From assembly GCF_900107205.1 (NCBI RefSeq), contig NZ_FNPC01000004.1:124001-188000 (forward strand): a stretch of DNA of 64,000 nucleotides, given 5' to 3'. Of this stretch, positions 8,323 to 16,300 are shown piece by piece. Numbering within the stretch: position 1 is the stretch's first letter; the number at the start of each line of letters is the position of its first letter. The notes under the pieces were generated by a model. That model saw only the letters and a program-made list of their open reading frames with translations. It had not been told where the DNA came from and did no database searches. The translations under genes and the position numbers were made by a program. Source of the DNA: Halopenitus persicus. Its GTDB lineage: Archaea; Halobacteriota; Halobacteria; Halobacteriales; Haloferacaceae.

Positions 8323-9483
8323 ATGGCAACGCGAGAGGGCACCTGGCGCTACCGGGACCGGTTCGGCGACGCCTTCGGGCGGACCTACTTTCGCCGGTTC
8401 GGTCCCGGCGTCGCCTCCAGCATCGGGATCGGGACCTACCTCGGCGACCCGACCGACGCGGTCGACGACCGGTACCGCGAGTCGATACGGCTCGCGCTCG
8501 AGTCCGGGGTGAACCACGTCGACACCGCGAGCAACTACCGGTGTGGGCGCTCGGAGCGCGTCGTCGGCGAGGCGCTGTCCGAGGCCGCCGTCGACCGGGA
8601 GTCGGTCGTCGTGGCCTCGAAGGCCGGCTTCGTTCCGTTCGACGGCGATCGCCCCGACGATCCGGCCGCCCACGTCCGCGAGGAGTTCCTCGAGACGGGG
8701 ATCCTCGACGCGGACGACCTCGTCCACGGAAGCCACGCGATCGCCCCGGCGTTCATCGAGGCGATGCTCGACCGGTCGTTGGACGCGATCGGCGTGGAGA
8801 CGATCGACTGCTATTACGTCCACAACCCGGAGACCCAACTGGCCGAACGGTCGCCCGAGGAGGTCTATGACGTCCTCGAGGCCGCCTTCGAGCGCCTCGA
8901 ACGACGCCGCCTGGCGGGCGACATCGGCGGCTACGGCGTCGCGACCTGGGACGCCTTTCGCGTCCCGCCGGACCACGACGCGGCGCTCTCGCTGCCCGCG
9001 ATCCTCGAGCGCGCAGAGCGGGCGGCCGCGACGGTCGACGCCGACGACCACGGCTTTCGTGCGGTACAGCTCCCCTTCAACGTCCGGATGGCCGACGCGT
9101 TCACGCGGGCGACGCAGCCGGCGCCGGCGGCCGATGGAACGGACGGAAGCGGGACGACCAGCGGCCGGGCGACCGAGAACGGAGGCGACGCCGCCGAGCG
9201 GTGGTCGCTGTTGGAGCGCGCCCACGAGGCCGGCATCGACGTCGTGACGAGCGCGAGCATTGGTCAAGGATCGTTGGCCGAGCCCGGGGCGATCCCGGAG
9301 CCGATCGCCGACCGGCTCGCGGGCGAGACGGCGGCCCAGCGGGCGATCAACTTCGCGCGCAGCGCGCCGGGCGTGACGAGCGCGCTCGTCGGGGCTCGCG
9401 ATCCGGACCACGTGCGGGAGAACGTCGCCGCGGGTACGTTCGATCCGCTCGGCGCGAACGCGTTCGACGCCGTCTTCGAGTAA
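8323..9483 (+). CDS. Aldo/keto reductase family oxidoreductase
   Basis: 386 residues, cytoplasmic NAD(P)H-dependent TIM barrel. The catalytic set is recognisable: 'HVDTASNYRCGRSERVVGEAL' supplies Asp and Tyr, 'VASKAGF' the Lys, and 'CYYVHNPE' the His. 'SALVGARDPDHVRENV' near the C-terminus is the cofactor-binding end of the family. Two low-complexity insertions occur, notably 'ADGTDGSGTTSGRATENGGD'. ATG 8323 fits a start with 'MATREGTWRYRDRFGDAFGRTYFRRFG', matching longer haloarchaeal homologues. Substrate unknown. Divergent from polX, convergent with the zinc-finger gene. Confidence 0.9.
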   Translation: MATREGTWRYRDRFGDAFGRTYFRRFGPGVASSIGIGTYLGDPTDAVDDRYRESIRLALESGVNHVDTASNYRCGRSERVVGEALSEAAVDRESVVVASKAGFVPFDGDRPDDPAAHVREEFLETGILDADDLVHGSHAIAPAFIEAMLDRSLDAIGVETIDCYYVHNPETQLAERSPEEVYDVLEAAFERLERRRLAGDIGGYGVATWDAFRVPPDHDAALSLPAILERAERAAATVDADDHGFRAVQLPFNVRMADAFTRATQPAPAADGTDGSGTTSGRATENGGDAAERWSLLERAHEAGIDVVTSASIGQGSLAEPGAIPEPIADRLAGETAAQRAINFARSAPGVTSALVGARDPDHVRENVAAGTFDPLGANAFDAVFE

Positions 9484-9514
9484 CCCTCGTCTCTCAGCCC
9501 GGCGTGACCTGGGT

Positions 9515-9685
9515 CTAGCGGAGCTCCTTGTACGTGGCCCCACACTCGGGACAGGCCCTGACCGAGAAGACCTCGTCGGGGTCGTTCTCCTTTTTGAGCG
9601 GCTTGTCACACTCCGCACACGTGAGCCGCTCGTAGGTGTCCTTCTTCAGGTCGCCGTCGCGTAGGCCCTTCCGGGTCGACTTCAT
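9515..9685 (-). CDS. HVO_0758-type small zinc-finger protein
   Basis: 56 residues: 'MKSTRKGLRDGDLKKDTYER', then 'CAECDKPLKK' and 'VRACPECGATYKELR'. Four cysteines in two CxxC pairs form a zinc ribbon. It belongs to the group of tiny haloarchaeal zinc-finger proteins whose roles are mostly unknown. The ATG at 9683-9685 has a minus-strand TATA-like element near 9710-9719, at leaderless distance. The frame stays open upstream for hundreds of codons, but that is antisense to the glycosyltransferase gene. Confidence 0.9.
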   Translation of the reverse strand: MKSTRKGLRDGDLKKDTYERLTCAECDKPLKKENDPDEVFSVRACPECGATYKELR

Positions 9686-9882
9686 ACGCCGACGTACGTC
9701 GCCGGACGTGTTAAATACCGTGCCCGAGGTCGTTTCGGATCGCCAACACGTACGGACGGGCGCCGTCGGCGACGGAGCGGCCGGCGGGGTGCCCCCGGTC
9801 GCCCGGGACGACGGGGCCCGACGAGGCGTCGACGCCGACGGAAGCGGGTCGTTTTTCCCCCGTCCGCCCCAGTGATCCGCCG

Positions 9883-11004
9883 ATGGAGTACGTCCAGGAG
9901 CGCGTGACCACGCTGCACGCCCTGCGCGACCGGACGCCCGAGGCGCCGACCGACCGCGCCGCGGTCGTCGTCCCGATGACGGAGCGGGAGTTCGGCGGGC
10001 TGGCGGTCGAGCGCGTTCTCGGCGCCCTCGAGACGGTCGATCCCGCCCGCGTCGTGGTCCCGCTTCGCGCCTCGCCGGGCCGGGTCGGGCCAGTCCGGGA
10101 GTGGCTGCGGGAGTTCGACCTGTCGACCGAGATCCTGTGGTGTGACGGCCCGCGGTTGGAACGGCTGTTGGCCGACCACGGCCTCGACGGTCAGCGCGGC
10201 AAGGGACGGGACGTCTGGGTCGGACTCGGTCCGGCGCTGTCCGAGGAGTACGTCGTCGTCCACGACGCCGACACGCTGAGCTACTCGCCGGCCTACGTCG
10301 CCCGGTTGCTGTTCCCGCTTGCACACGGGTACGCGTTCTCGAAGGGGTACTACGCCCGGGTCGAGGACGGCCGCCTGTACGGCCGGCTCTTCCGCCTGCT
10401 GTTCCGCCCGCTCGTTCGCGCTCTCGCCGACGCCCACGACGATCCGGTGATCGACTACCTCGCGTCGTTTCGGTACGCCCTCGCCGGGGAGTTCGCCGCG
10501 ACGAGCGACCTCGTGGCGGACCTGCGGGTCCAGCGCGGATGGGGCCTCGAGATCGGCACCCTCGGCGACGCCTTCGAGCACGGCGGGTTCGAGGGCTCCG
10601 CGCAGGTCGACCTCGGGCGATACGAACACGACCACCGGTCCGTCGGCGGGCCGACCGGCCTCGCGGACATGAGCGACGCCGTCGTCGACGCCACGCTACG
10701 GATCCTCCTCGATCGGGGGGTCGGGATCGATCACGACGCGCTCGCCGATCGCTACGTCGCCGCCGCACGGGACCTCGTCCGGTCGTACGCGATGGACGCC
10801 TCGTTCAACGGATTCGAGTTCGATCGCAACGCCGAGCTCGAGCAGGTCGACACCTACGCGGACGCGATCGGCCCGCCGGCGGCCGACGACCGGCTGCCCC
10901 CGTGGCGAGACTCGCCCATCACGGTCGCCGACCTCCGCGAGGCCGCGGCCGCCGACCTCCGTGAGGTCGCGACTGCCGACTACCGGGAGGTTGCCGAGGA
11001 ATGA
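9883..11004 (+). CDS. Glycosyltransferase similar to glucosyl-3-phosphoglycerate synthase
   Basis: 373 residues. A GT-A fold is indicated by 'AVVVPMTEREFGG', the nucleotide-sugar/metal motif 'VVVHDADTLSYSP', 'YAFSKGYYARVEDGRLYGRL' and 'RVQRGWGLEIGTLGDAFE'. These resemble glucosyl- or mannosyl-3-phosphoglycerate synthases, which make compatible-solute precursors; the exact sugar and acceptor are inferred only. The C-terminus has three copies of a short unit around 'ADLREAA', 'ADLREVA', 'ADYREVA'. Its stop overlaps the ATG of the next gene by four bases, so translation is probably coupled. Confidence 0.85.
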   Translation: MEYVQERVTTLHALRDRTPEAPTDRAAVVVPMTEREFGGLAVERVLGALETVDPARVVVPLRASPGRVGPVREWLREFDLSTEILWCDGPRLERLLADHGLDGQRGKGRDVWVGLGPALSEEYVVVHDADTLSYSPAYVARLLFPLAHGYAFSKGYYARVEDGRLYGRLFRLLFRPLVRALADAHDDPVIDYLASFRYALAGEFAATSDLVADLRVQRGWGLEIGTLGDAFEHGGFEGSAQVDLGRYEHDHRSVGGPTGLADMSDAVVDATLRILLDRGVGIDHDALADRYVAAARDLVRSYAMDASFNGFEFDRNAELEQVDTYADAIGPPAADDRLPPWRDSPITVADLREAAAADLREVATADYREVAEE

Positions 11005-11561
11005 CCGACGATCACGAGACGAACGGTTTCGAGGCCGATGCTTCCGAAGCTGACGACGCGGGCGTCGCGGCCCGCGACGACCTCGCCGGCATCGTGGACC
11101 TTTTCGGTGCGATGACGCGCTCGGAGCTGCGGCAGGGGCTTTCCGAGCTCGCCTTCAAGCGCGGCGTCGACGTCGACGACGGAACGCTCCGGGCGACGAT
11201 CGACGCGGCCGTTCGCGGCTATTACCTCGTTCCGGTCGAGGGCACGGACGTCGGGCTGGACCCGACTGACGGGAGGGTCCTGGTGGCCGGGCCGGCGGCG
11301 TTTCCCTCGGTGCCGCCGAACGCCGAGGACCTTCCCCACATTCTGGACGTGTCCGATCGTCACCCCGAGCGCGACGCGCTCGGTCGGACGGTGCGGGAGC
11401 GTCTGGCGGCCGACGTCGCTGACGCCGTCGCCTCGGGCGACCGGTCGCGACTGGAGACCCTTCTGGAAGTCACCTACGACCTCGAGGCGTGGGCCCCGGT
11501 GGACGGGACCGACCTCCGCGACCGGATCCGGGAGGCGCTCGATGACGACGCCGGTAACTGA
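11001..11561 (+). CDS. Haloarchaeal protein of unknown function (DUF7109-like), coupled to the glycosyltransferase
   Basis: 186 residues. After a variable acidic start it shows 'LAGIVDLFGAMTRSELRQGL' followed by 'LAFKRG', resembling a helical, HTH-like segment, then 'YYLVPVEG' and 'VLVAGPAAFPSVPPNAEDLP'. The four-base ATGA overlap (11001-11004) ties it to the glycosyltransferase gene. I recall the family as DUF7109; no function is known. Context suggests a partner or regulator of the glycosyltransferase, which is inference. Confidence 0.75.
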   Translation: MTDDHETNGFEADASEADDAGVAARDDLAGIVDLFGAMTRSELRQGLSELAFKRGVDVDDGTLRATIDAAVRGYYLVPVEGTDVGLDPTDGRVLVAGPAAFPSVPPNAEDLPHILDVSDRHPERDALGRTVRERLAADVADAVASGDRSRLETLLEVTYDLEAWAPVDGTDLRDRIREALDDDAGN

Positions 11562-11577
11562 TGTCGACGGGCGTGGA

Positions 11578-12174
11578 TCACGGGGAGACGTCCGCGTCCG
11601 GGCCGACGATACGGTCCGGCTGCTCGGGGATCCGCCAGTCGGTCGTGAGCTCGAGCAGCTGGGCGACCATCCGGCCGGTCGCCCCCCAGACCGTGTAGCC
11701 GTCGACGCTGAAGTAGTGGATCCGGAGGCTGCCGTAGTCGGTCTCGCGGCGTTCCGACTCGTAGTTCGCCGGATCGGTCAGGTCGTCGACGGCGAGGACC
11801 GCGATCTCGGCCACCTCGCGCTCGTCGGGGACGTACTCTCGGTCGGCGACCGTCGCGACGAAGGGACGGACCGCGTAGTCGGTGACGGTCGTGATGTCGT
11901 CGATACGCCCGACGACGTCGACCTCGTCGGCGGTCAGGCCGATCTCCTCGTCGGCTTCGCGGAGGGCGGTGTCCCGGAGCGTCTCGTCGCCGGGTTCGCG
12001 ACCGCCGCCCGGGAAGCTCATCTGTCCGGGATGTTCACCGAGGTGGTCGGCCCGCTTCGTGAACAGGAGGTGTGGCTCGCCGTTTCGGTGGAGGACCGGG
12101 GCGAGCACCGCGGCCTCCCGCGGTGCGCCGGTGACGCCCCGCGGCGTGTGTCGGTCGAGCGCCGACAGGTCCAT
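11578..12174 (-). CDS. Nudix hydrolase, CoA pyrophosphatase-like
   Basis: 198 residues. The Nudix box runs from 'GGGREPGDE' to 'READEEIGL', and it is preceded by 'LFTKRADHLGEHPGQMSFPG', the UPF0035-type motif typical of CoA/acyl-CoA pyrophosphatases (NudL/PCD1 group). It probably hydrolyses CoA or a related nucleoside diphosphate derivative using Mg2+. Start ATG 12174 gives 'MDLSALDRHTPRGVTGAPRE'. Convergent with the DUF7109-like gene; the endonuclease III gene lies upstream on the same strand with a 30-bp tandem repeat between them. Confidence 0.9.
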   Translation of the reverse strand: MDLSALDRHTPRGVTGAPREAAVLAPVLHRNGEPHLLFTKRADHLGEHPGQMSFPGGGREPGDETLRDTALREADEEIGLTADEVDVVGRIDDITTVTDYAVRPFVATVADREYVPDEREVAEIAVLAVDDLTDPANYESERRETDYGSLRIHYFSVDGYTVWGATGRMVAQLLELTTDWRIPEQPDRIVGPDADVSP

Positions 12175-12220
12175 ACCGACGGGAGGGGCGCGGCGTGCCT
12201 TAGTCTTATCTCTCGGCGTC

Positions 12221-12310
12221 GGCGGTCAGTTCCGGCTCTCCCTCGCCGACTGCGGTCAGTTCCGATCACTCCTCGCCGACTGCGGTCAGTTCCGATTACC
12301 CCTCGACGAC
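12221..12310. repeat. Tandem repeat, three 30-bp units, overlapping the 3' end of nth
   Basis: Units 12221-12250, 12251-12280 and 12281-12310 share 'tgcggtcagttccg' and 'cctcgccgactgcgg'-type sequence with a few differences. The third unit contains the last codons and stop of the endonuclease III gene (stop at 12296-12298); the other two lie in the spacer to the Nudix gene. It looks like expansion of the gene's own 3' end. Confidence 0.9.
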
Positions 12311-13102
12311 TGCGGCCGGGTCCCGAACCTCGCCGTCCACCTCGTCGATCCCGACCCGGTCACACAGGTCGTACAGGGGACACGCCTCCGGACCGTCCAG
12401 GCACGCGGGCTTGCGCGCGGTACAGTAGTCCCGCCCGAACTGGATCATCGCGGTGTGTCCGAAGCCGCACTTCTCGGCCGGGACCGCGGCCTCGATCGCC
12501 TCCCGGACCGCCTCGTGGTCGGCGTCGGGCGGCGCGATCCCCATCCGCCGCGCGATCCGGTGGACGTGGGTGTCGACGGGGAAGACCCCGCCGCGACCGC
12601 CCGCGAACAGGAGGACGCAGTCGGCGGTCTTCGGACCGACGCCGGAGACGGACAACAGCGTCTCGCGCACCTCGTCGGGAGCGCCCTCGGCCACGAAGGC
12701 GTCGAAGGCCGCGGTCGAGCCGAACTCCTCGAGCGCCCACCGTGCGGCCTCCCGGATGACCTCCGATTTCCGATTGTACAGCCCGGCGGCCGAGATCGTC
12801 TCGGCGAGTTCGTCCCGATCGGCCTCGGCCAGCGTCTCGGCCAACTCCTCGGGCGGGCCGTATCGGTTCACCAGGTCGTCGTGGGCCGGCTGGCTCGCGA
12901 CGTCCGAGGTGTTCTGTGAGAGGATCGTTCGGACGAGACACTCGAAGCCGTCCCGCCCGCCGTACTCCTTCTGCCAGTACAGGTCGCCCAACTCGTCGAC
13001 GATCGCCTCCGCGCGGGACGGTCCGTCGCCCGGTTCGAAGCTCGCCGGCGCACCGCCGCCGGAGACGCCGCCGCTGATGTTTCGGTCGGGTTCCTCGGCC
13101 AT
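12296..13102 (-). CDS. nth: Endonuclease III-like DNA glycosylase/AP lyase
   Basis: Excises oxidised pyrimidines in base-excision repair. 268 residues from ATG 13100-13102; a longer in-frame start (13180) exists but is lower in support. The HhH region 'LLSVSGVGPKTADCVLLFAG' provides the catalytic Lys in 'GPKTA', and 'FPVDTHVHRIARRMG' the catalytic Asp. A four-cysteine [4Fe-4S] cluster loop is present, 'YCTARKPACLDGPEACPLYD' then C, with spacing C-X6-C-X6-C-X5-C; the usual middle gap is X2. The N-terminal 30 residues are Gly/Pro-rich. The C-terminus lies in a tandem repeat. Confidence 0.92.
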   Translation of the reverse strand: MAEEPDRNISGGVSGGGAPASFEPGDGPSRAEAIVDELGDLYWQKEYGGRDGFECLVRTILSQNTSDVASQPAHDDLVNRYGPPEELAETLAEADRDELAETISAAGLYNRKSEVIREAARWALEEFGSTAAFDAFVAEGAPDEVRETLLSVSGVGPKTADCVLLFAGGRGGVFPVDTHVHRIARRMGIAPPDADHEAVREAIEAAVPAEKCGFGHTAMIQFGRDYCTARKPACLDGPEACPLYDLCDRVGIDEVDGEVRDPAAVVEG

Positions 13103-13189
13103 CACGGGACCGTTCGTCGTGCTCCTTTTAAGGTGTTCGGCGCGACGGCGGCGATCCGACGCCTCGGACATCGACGGCAATCCGAAGCG

Positions 13190-13627
13190 TCAGGCCTCGA
13201 CCGCGAGCCGAAGGGTGCACGGCGCGCCGTCCGCGAGCGCGGCGACGAGATCCCGGTCGAAGTCGGCGGCCGCCCCGTCGGCGTCGACCATCACCGTTCG
13301 GTCGTCCACGTACGTGCTCGTCCGCCCGACGGCCGAGCGGTCGTCGATCAGGGTGAGGTCCGGATGGCCCGACCCGACGACGGTCTCCTCGTACGTCCGG
13401 TCCGGGCCGTCCACGGTCAGCGTCGCCGTGATCGTCGCCTCGTGGCTTCGGCAAGCCTCCTTGAAGGCGGAATCGAACTCCCGGGGCGTCGCGTCGGCCT
13501 CGACCGCGAGGATGCAGTCGCCCGCGGGCGTGAGCCAGTCGTCGGTGGTCACCTCGAAGGTGCTCGCGTGCTCGGCGCGGACGTTCTCGTGTCCTCGCGC
13601 CGTGATCGTCTCGACGAGTTCGGTCAT
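13190..13627 (-). CDS. DUF371 family protein
   Basis: 145 residues. The family signature is clear: 'TARGHENVRAEHASTFEVTT', then 'WLTPAGDCILAVEADA' and 'HEATITATLTVDG'. DUF371 is an archaeal family of small beta-rich proteins without known function. No signal peptide or membrane segment. ATG 13627. It lies 88 bases upstream of nth on the same strand, so they may be co-transcribed. Confidence 0.9.
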   Translation of the reverse strand: MTELVETITARGHENVRAEHASTFEVTTDDWLTPAGDCILAVEADATPREFDSAFKEACRSHEATITATLTVDGPDRTYEETVVGSGHPDLTLIDDRSAVGRTSTYVDDRTVMVDADGAAADFDRDLVAALADGAPCTLRLAVEA

Positions 13628-14006
13628 CGCGTCGCTTCCTCCATACGGCCGCGTCGTGGCTCCCCGTCGAAAGCCGTTCGGATCCCTTCCCTCGCCGATA
13701 CCGGCCCCGCTGATACCGGCCCCGCCAATACCGGCCTCGCCGATCGCCCCGTGTGAGTCGTTGTCATTTATATACCCCGTGGCTCGGACGAGATCGGTCG
13801 AAACGCCCGAATTCTGGGGGTATGGTACCTCTTTTCACACGTTTTCTCACCGAAGTATTTATATATCATACGGGCCAATGAATAAGTACCAGAACGCATC
13901 CGGCGCTGGTGGAACCGCACGACGAATGATCGGGAATTCTTATCCACGGTCGGACGCATCGGGGCGAGCGTCTGCCATATCCGGAGCGGTGATGGAGTGA
14001 TAAAAA
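13628..14006. other. Intergenic region with 15-bp repeats and an AT-rich promoter
   Basis: At 13697-13741 three near-identical 15-bp units ('gataccggccccgct') occur in tandem. From about 13760 the DNA becomes AT-rich; 'tatttatata' near 13855-13866 is a strong TATA box. Downstream of it a 40-codon open frame (13878-14000, starting MNKYQNASG) ends six bases before the ATG of the coiled-coil gene. It may be only leader sequence. No other gene is seen. Confidence 0.6.
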
Positions 14007-14930
14007 ATGGTAACGAAACAGGAAGTCATCGAACAGTACGACATCGAAGCGCTTGAAGAATCGGACAACGTCGACCTTTCGGAGGACGAACTCGAGAACG
14101 GCTCGAAGGGGCAGCTCATCAAACGCGCGGGGCAACTGCGCGACCGACGGAACGAGCTGAACCAGATGGCCTCCGAGCGCGCCTCGAAACGCGACGACCT
14201 CAACGCGAAGACGCGCGAGAAGGTCGACGAGGCCCAGGAACACCGCGAGAAGCGGGACGAGCTCAACGAGCAGGTCCAGGAACACAAGGAGAGCCGCAAC
14301 GAGCTCAACGCCGAGGCCAACGAGCTGTTCGACGAGGTCGAGGAGCTGAAGGCGGAGCTCGAGCTCGACGAGGGCAAGTCGATCGAGGAGCTCGAGGAGG
14401 AGATCGAGGACCTCGAGTTCCGCCAGCAGACCGAGGTGCTTTCGGCCGAGGACGAGCGCGAACTCATCGAGAAGATCGAGGACAAGCGCGAGCAGCTCGC
14501 CGAGAAGAAGGACAAGGTGCAGGACACCGGCGAGCTCGAGGACCTCATCGAGGAGGCCGAGGAGGTCCGTTCGGAGGCCTCCAAGCACCACCAGAAGGTC
14601 ACGGAGCTCGCCGACAAGGCCCAGGAGCACCACAACCAGATGATCGAGGCCTACCGCGAGGCCGACGACATCCGCGACGAGGCCGACGAGATGCACGAGC
14701 TCTTCGTGGAGGCCCAGGAGGCGGCCGACCGCCACCACGAGGACTTCGTCCGCGTCCAGAAGCGCCTGCGCGAGCTCGACAAGCAGGAGGAGGAGGAGCG
14801 CAAGGACGAGCGCGCCGAGAAGCGCGAGGAGGAGAAGGCCGAGGCCGAGGAGATCTACCAGAAGTTCAAGGAGGGCGAGACCCTCGACACCGAGGACCTG
14901 ATGAAGCTCCAGAAGACGGGGCTGCTCTAG
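14007..14930 (+). CDS. Large archaeal coiled-coil protein (phosphoserine-phosphatase-like annotation, function unknown)
   Basis: 307 residues, almost entirely charged heptad-like sequence from about 35 to 290 ('KGQLIKRAGQLRDRRNELNQ', 'EELKAELELDEGKSIEELEE', 'KLRELDKQEEEER'-like segments), with no catalytic motif and no membrane segment. Homologues occur across archaea (I recall DUF7121); some databases call them phosphoserine phosphatase-like, which the sequence does not support. The C-terminus 'FKEGETLDTEDLMKLQKTGL' is a short conserved tail. The start follows 'gtgataaaaaatgg'. The strong upstream TATA and well adapted codons suggest high expression. A structural or nucleoid/ribosome-associated role is possible. 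Confidence 0.85.
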   Translation: MVTKQEVIEQYDIEALEESDNVDLSEDELENGSKGQLIKRAGQLRDRRNELNQMASERASKRDDLNAKTREKVDEAQEHREKRDELNEQVQEHKESRNELNAEANELFDEVEELKAELELDEGKSIEELEEEIEDLEFRQQTEVLSAEDERELIEKIEDKREQLAEKKDKVQDTGELEDLIEEAEEVRSEASKHHQKVTELADKAQEHHNQMIEAYREADDIRDEADEMHELFVEAQEAADRHHEDFVRVQKRLRELDKQEEEERKDERAEKREEEKAEAEEIYQKFKEGETLDTEDLMKLQKTGLL

Positions 14931-14949
14931 ACCGGCGCCGGGTCACGTC

Positions 14950-15016
14950 GTTCGACGCGGTTTTTCTCGGATTCGTTCTTCTCGGGGCCGTTTTTCTCGA
15001 TTTCGTTCGTTTCCGG
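14950..15016 (+). terminator. T-rich tracts after the coiled-coil gene
   Basis: Two 'tttttctcg' runs (about 14960 and 14990) in an otherwise GC-rich spacer follow the stop codon at 14930. Archaeal RNA polymerase terminates at T-runs on the non-template strand, so this is a plausible terminator. The tracts also form a loose direct repeat of about 30 bases. Confidence 0.45.
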
Positions 15017-15091
15017 TCCCCTCCGCCGATCCCCGCCGCCACATAGCGACGCCGTCAGGAGGCTTAACCCGACACGGCCCGACCTGCCGGT

Positions 15092-16114
15092 ATGGACATC
15101 CGCAACGGGACGCTTCGTGGCGGCCTCGGGCTCCTCGCCGCGGTCCTCGCGGCCGCGGTCGGGGTCGCCGTCGGCTGGATAGTCTTCCTCGAGATCCCGA
15201 CGACCGGGACGGAGCTTGCGGGGGTGCTTCTGACGATCGCCCTCGCGGCGGTGGCCGGGAAGGTCGGCGTCTCGGTCGTCGAGAACGCCCTCACGGGGTA
15301 CGACGTCGCCGAGGTGACCGTCGAGGGGCCGATCACGCGGGACGGCGGGCGCCCCTCGCCGATCACCTCGGCGACCGGCACGACCGCCGACGAGATCGTC
15401 GAGACGATCGAGCGCGCCGACGACGACCCGGCCGTCGACGCGCTGTTGCTCACGCTCAACACGCCGGGCGGCGAGGTGCTGCCGAGTGACGACATCCGGC
15501 GCGCGGCCGAGCGGTTCGACGGGGTCACGATCGCCCACGCGCGGGACGTCTGTGCCTCCGGCGGCTACTGGATCGCCGCCGGCTGCGAGGAGGTGTGGGC
15601 CCACGAGGCGAGCCTCGTCGGCTCGATCGGCGTTCGCGGGTCGCGACCCAACGCGGCCGAGCTGGCCGACAAGCTGGGAATCCGCTACGAGGAGTTCGCG
15701 GCGGGCAGATTCAAGGAGGCCGGCAACCCGCTCTCGGAGACCGACGACGCCGAGCGCGAGTACCTCCAGGGGATCGTCGACGACCTCTACGCGCAGTTCG
15801 TCGCGACGGTGAGCGAGGGCCGCGACCTCGATCCCGACGCAGTCCGTGAGACCGAGGCCCGCGTCTTCCTCGGCCCGGACGCCCTCGATCGGGGGTTGGT
15901 GGACGAGCTCGGCACGAGCGAGGACGTCGCGGACCGGATCGCGGAGCGGCTCGGTCGCGAGCGGTCGGTCGAGGTACGGGAGTTCGAACCCCGGCGGGGA
16001 CTCACCGACCGGCTCGGCGTCGGGGTCCGCTCGGTCGCGTACGCGTTCGGATCCGGGATCGCCGGCGTGGTAACCGACGCCGACGCCGCGGATCTGGACC
16101 TCCGGGCGCGGTGA
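15092..16114 (+). CDS. sppA: S49 family signal-peptide-peptidase-like membrane protease
   Basis: 340 residues. Two N-terminal membrane segments (about 12-33 and 40-58) anchor the enzyme. The S49 core has 'LLLTLNTPGGEVLPSDDI', the nucleophile Ser in 'DVCASGGYWIAAGC', and the general-base Lys in 'AAGRFKEAGNPLSETD', the Ser-Lys dyad of SppA peptidases. It degrades signal peptides or membrane protein fragments. ATG 15092. The stop codon falls at the start of a 17-bp tandem repeat, so the C-terminus 'DADAADLDLRAR' abuts repetitive DNA. Confidence 0.92.
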   Translation: MDIRNGTLRGGLGLLAAVLAAAVGVAVGWIVFLEIPTTGTELAGVLLTIALAAVAGKVGVSVVENALTGYDVAEVTVEGPITRDGGRPSPITSATGTTADEIVETIERADDDPAVDALLLTLNTPGGEVLPSDDIRRAAERFDGVTIAHARDVCASGGYWIAAGCEEVWAHEASLVGSIGVRGSRPNAAELADKLGIRYEEFAAGRFKEAGNPLSETDDAEREYLQGIVDDLYAQFVATVSEGRDLDPDAVRETEARVFLGPDALDRGLVDELGTSEDVADRIAERLGRERSVEVREFEPRRGLTDRLGVGVRSVAYAFGSGIAGVVTDADAADLDLRAR

Positions 16115-16229
16115 CGGTTCGGGCGTGGTGACGGTTTGGATGCAGTGACGGTTCGGGCGCGGTGACGGTTCGGGCGTGGTGACGGTTTGGATGCAGTGAC
16201 GGTTCGGGCGCAGTGGCAGTTTGGGTGCG
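16111..16229. repeat. Seven-copy 17-bp tandem repeat starting at the sppA stop codon
   Basis: Units start at 16111, 16128, 16145, 16162, 16179, 16196 and 16213. Two flavours alternate ('gtgacggttcgggcgtg' and 'gtgacggtttggatgca'), giving a higher-order 51-bp period. The first unit contains the sppA stop TGA (16112-16114). Confidence 0.93.
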
Positions 16230-16300
16230 GGTGGCCGTCGTCGGATCGTGGATCCCTGCCGCATCCACGAGTGTGAGGGTTTTTACCGCATCCGACCCTG

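Noticed and set aside
16111-16229. CRISPR array
   Set aside because: Units are 17 bp with no unique spacers, and there is no cas gene nearby; it is a plain tandem repeat.
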